Source of the DNA: JBNKDD01 sp050288085
GTDB lineage: Bacteria; Chloroflexota; Anaerolineae; Aggregatilineales; UBA3940
Assembly (NCBI GenBank): GCA_050288085.1
Contig: JBNKDD010000287.1
Location: forward strand, 1-7,497
Length of the DNA stretch: 7,497 nt
Direction of reading: 5' to 3'
How positions within the stretch are numbered: position 1 is the first letter of the stretch; every line of letters starts with the position of its first letter. The translations under genes and the position numbers were made by a program. A model generated the notes under the pieces. The model saw only the letters and a program-made list of their open reading frames with translations. It did no database searches and was not told the origin of the DNA. Of the stretch, positions 6,018 to 7,497 are shown in pieces.

Positions 6018-6728
6018 ATGAAAGATCTATCAATCATTGAAGATATCCTACGCAACCGTACCGCGTTCTTTGAAGCCATACAAAAAGGCGAAAACAATCT
6101 CCGGTTAATCCGGATTATGCTGCTCTCATCCTCAGTTTTCCTGGCGATGTATGGAATGGTGATGGGGTTCAATCATAGTGTGTTGCAGGCGCTGGCATCA
6201 ATGATCAAGCTGCCCGCACTGTTTCTAATCACCCTCTTAATCTGTGCCCCATCGCTGCATTTTTTCAATATCCTGTTCGGTTCGAAGCAGACCGCGCTTC
6301 AGAGCATTGCCCTTGCCCTGACGGCCATCACGGTCACGTCGGTGATGCTGTTCAGCTTTGCACCGATCACCCTTTTCTTCCTGATCACCGGCGACAGCTA
6401 CGCATTTTTTAAACTGCTCAACGTCCTTTTCTTCACGATTTCAGGCTGGACGGGGGTCTGGTTCTTGCGGCAGGGACTCAATGTAATAACCGAAGCCGGG
6501 GATGAAGAGAACGGTGGGGAGAATGGCGAAGAGGCCGCCAAAGGGCGGGGAATGCGGCAAATGGTCGCTACCATGTGGATGCTGCTGTATGGTTTTGTTG
6601 GCACCCAGATGGCCTATACACTCAGCCCATTCATCGGTGACCCGGAACTGCCCTTTATTTTGGCCCGGCATGCCGAAGGGAGCTTCTACTCTGATGTGTT
6701 TAACAGCCTGATCATGCTTTTCCGGTGA
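6018..6728 (+). CDS. Conserved multi-pass membrane protein of unknown function
   Basis: The 236-residue protein has a short charged N-terminus (1-30: an amphipathic stretch around LRNRTAFFEAIQKGEN), then four hydrophobic segments (about 31-52, 64-87, 96-124, 133-151). A Gly/Glu-rich cytoplasmic-looking loop follows (about 158-178, GDEENGGENGEE), then a fifth segment (181-203) and a last hydrophobic patch. The run IKLPALFLITLLICAPSLHFFNILFG-like (63-88) recalls a family of uncharacterised membrane proteins seen in cyanobacteria and other bacteria; this is from memory, and I know no tested function. There is no signal peptide and no catalytic motif, so a membrane scaffold, sensor partner or transport accessory role would be guesswork. 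The gene begins 119 bp from the divergent response-regulator start, with repeat copy A between them, and is followed after 28 bp by another membrane-protein gene, probably one operon. Control by the adjacent two-component system is plausible. Confidence 0.82.
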   Translation: MKDLSIIEDILRNRTAFFEAIQKGENNLRLIRIMLLSSSVFLAMYGMVMGFNHSVLQALASMIKLPALFLITLLICAPSLHFFNILFGSKQTALQSIALALTAITVTSVMLFSFAPITLFFLITGDSYAFFKLLNVLFFTISGWTGVWFLRQGLNVITEAGDEENGGENGEEAAKGRGMRQMVATMWMLLYGFVGTQMAYTLSPFIGDPELPFILARHAEGSFYSDVFNSLIMLFR

Positions 6729-6756
6729 TAATTACGCCATCAATGGGAGGAAACGC

Positions 6757-7257
6757 ATGGATGCTCAAATACTCAGAAAACGGGTCCAATGGCTGATCAT
6801 GTTTTTCATAGCTGCACTGGCTGTGAGCGGGATTACCGCATTCCCGCTCCAGTGGGAGATAAACATTCTGATCAAACTGCTGGGGTTGGGAACGTTCGTG
6901 GAAAGCCTCTGGCCTGCGATGGCCGAATGGATCGCTTTTGTTCACCAGGGACTGACCGCGACTCACCGGCAGTATCCTTTTATCGCTTATGGGACGGATT
7001 GGCTGGCCTTTGCCCACATTGTGATTGCCATCGCTTTTGTGGGGCCGCTCAGAGACCCGGTTAAAAATATCTGGGTGATCGAGTTTGGCATGATCGCCTG
7101 TGTGCTGGTACTGCCATTAGCATTGATCTTTGGGCCGGTGCGGGGTATCCCATTCTTCTGGCGGTTGATCGACTGCTCCTTCGGTGTGTTCGGGTTCATT
7201 CCACTATGGCTGACTCGTCGTGCTATCCGGCAAATAGAGGAGTTGGAGACAGTGTAG
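6757..7257 (+). CDS. Conserved small membrane protein of unknown function
   Basis: The protein is 166 residues. GGGAGG (6745-6750) six bases before the ATG is the best ribosome binding site in the window. Hydrophobic segments lie at about 10-29, 82-97, 104-128 and 134-152. Residues 30-80 form a probable extracytoplasmic loop (FPLQWEINILIK, then a stretch with HRQYPFIAYGTDW). Strong motif-like stretches are YGTDWLAFAHIVIAIAF (78-94), GPLRDPVKNIWVIEFG (96-111) and RGIPFFWRLIDCSFGVFG (129-146), with many charged and aromatic residues at the membrane edges. That looks like a conserved family also present in Bacteroidota, but I recall no function for it. It probably shares a transcript with the membrane protein 28 bp upstream. 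Together they may form a two-part membrane complex, which is inference from adjacency alone. Confidence 0.82.
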   Translation: MDAQILRKRVQWLIMFFIAALAVSGITAFPLQWEINILIKLLGLGTFVESLWPAMAEWIAFVHQGLTATHRQYPFIAYGTDWLAFAHIVIAIAFVGPLRDPVKNIWVIEFGMIACVLVLPLALIFGPVRGIPFFWRLIDCSFGVFGFIPLWLTRRAIRQIEELETV

Positions 7258-7267
7258 CGACCTCCAC

Positions 7268-7304
7268 GCACTCAGGTGCGCCGGATCAGGGACTCAGGCC
7301 GTCG
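7268..7304 (+). repeat. Copy B of the imperfect 37 bp direct repeat
   Basis: GCAC-TCAG-GTGC, 10 bp, then GGACTCAGGCCGTCG, starting 11 bp after the stop of the second membrane gene and exactly 1,333 bp from copy A. The arms extend to CGCAC/GTGCG (7267-7271 with 7276-7280). No T-run follows, so it is not an ordinary terminator. ACTCAGG occurs twice within this copy (7270-7276 and 7292-7298). Confidence 0.65.
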
Positions 7305-7354
7305 AAATAGCTTACCGACTTCTCGTAATCTTGAAGAGGAAAGGGCGGGCCGGA

Positions 7355-7450
7355 ATGAAGCATTCGCCCAGCATCAAAATGGTTTTGCGGTTTGTTCTCC
7401 CCATCTTATCGCTCCTGATGGTGACCGTTCCAAAAATGGGGACAAAATAG
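7355..7450 (+). CDS. Possible 31-residue single-span membrane peptide
   Basis: An open frame from ATG to TAG encodes a peptide with a basic N-terminus (MKHSPSIKMVLR), a hydrophobic core (FVLPILSLLMVTV) and a short basic end (PKMGTK). It is preceded by a purine-rich AGGAAAGGG (7337-7345) nine bases upstream. The shape fits a small membrane protein or a type I toxin-like peptide, but the frame is short enough to arise by chance, and its codons overlap inverted repeats at 7398-7458. It lies 97 bp after the second membrane gene on the same strand. I do not recognise any family. Confidence 0.25.
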   Translation: MKHSPSIKMVLRFVLPILSLLMVTVPKMGTK

Positions 7451-7458
7451 GATAAGAT
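7398..7458 (+). repeat. Two mutually exclusive inverted repeats before the last possible start codon
   Basis: TCCCCAT (7398-7404) pairs with ATGGGGA (7436-7442), and ATCTTATC (7403-7410) pairs with GATAAGAT (7451-7458). The left arms share two bases and the right arms are in the wrong order for nesting, so only one stem can form at a time. It could be a leader switch, a binding site or a relic of an insertion-sequence end. Confidence 0.3.
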
Positions 7459-7485
7459 CTGTCAAAAAGTGAAGGACGGATCAAG

Positions 7486-7497
7486 ATGCGGCTGCAA
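7486..7497 (+). CDS. Possible start of a further gene (four codons, cut by window end)
   Basis: ATG at 7486 is preceded nine bases upstream by GAAGGA (7471-7476) and begins M-R-L-Q before the window ends. Nothing about the product can be said. The 228 bp between the second membrane gene and this codon hold repeat copy B, the possible 31-residue frame, a small hairpin around GAATG-AAG-CATTC (7353-7365) and the alternative stems at 7398-7458. No RNA gene was recognised there. Confidence 0.35.

Noticed and set aside
7420..7444. Sequence resembling an insertion-sequence end (reverse strand begins TGTCCCCAT)
   Set aside because: No transposase, partner terminal repeat or target duplication is visible in the window, so it is only a resemblance.
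1..7497. CRISPR arrays, tRNA or rRNA genes
   Set aside because: No regularly spaced repeats, cloverleaf-like sequence or rRNA-like stretch was seen on either strand.

Overview
The window looks like a chromosomal segment of a Chloroflexota-type bacterium. This rests on the MalT/LuxR-like STAND regulator, the style of the two-component pair and moderate GC. It is an inference, because no marker gene is present. All genes appear intact except those cut by the window ends.

Layout. (1) 1-384, minus: the N-terminal 128 residues of a large MalT-like ATP-dependent LuxR regulator, divergent from the next operon. (2) 420-3065, plus: a tight three-gene operon of a class I SAM methyltransferase, an ATP-dependent RNA ligase (Rnl2-like nucleotidyltransferase) and an HD-phosphoesterase/polynucleotide kinase fusion (HD-Pnk). 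(3) 5898-3047, minus: a two-component system with the response regulator first, followed by a multi-pass membrane histidine kinase joined by an ATGA overlap. The kinase ends tail-to-tail inside the 3' end of the HD-Pnk gene, with a 19 bp antisense overlap. (4) 6018-7257, plus: two conserved multi-pass membrane proteins of unknown function, divergent from the response regulator. (5) 7258-7497: a mostly non-coding tail with a repeat, a possible 31-residue membrane peptide and the first four codons of a possible next gene.

The most notable system is the RNA (or RNA/DNA) break-repair operon. The HD domain is expected to remove 2',3'-cyclic or 3'-phosphates. The kinase phosphorylates 5'-OH ends, and the ligase seals the healed ends. 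HD-Pnk next to a ligase is a known arrangement. The overlapping methyltransferase in front is the unexplained part: its E-x-x-E-H...H pattern resembles the metal-binding set of the RNA 3'-end methyltransferase Hen1, so a heal, seal and methyl-mark system is a reasonable hypothesis.

The second notable item is an imperfect 37 bp direct repeat: a GCAC-N4-GTGC palindrome, 10 bp, then an identical 15-mer. It brackets the membrane-protein pair at 5935-5971 and 7268-7304, suggesting either a shared regulatory site or the edges of a mobile or duplicated cassette.
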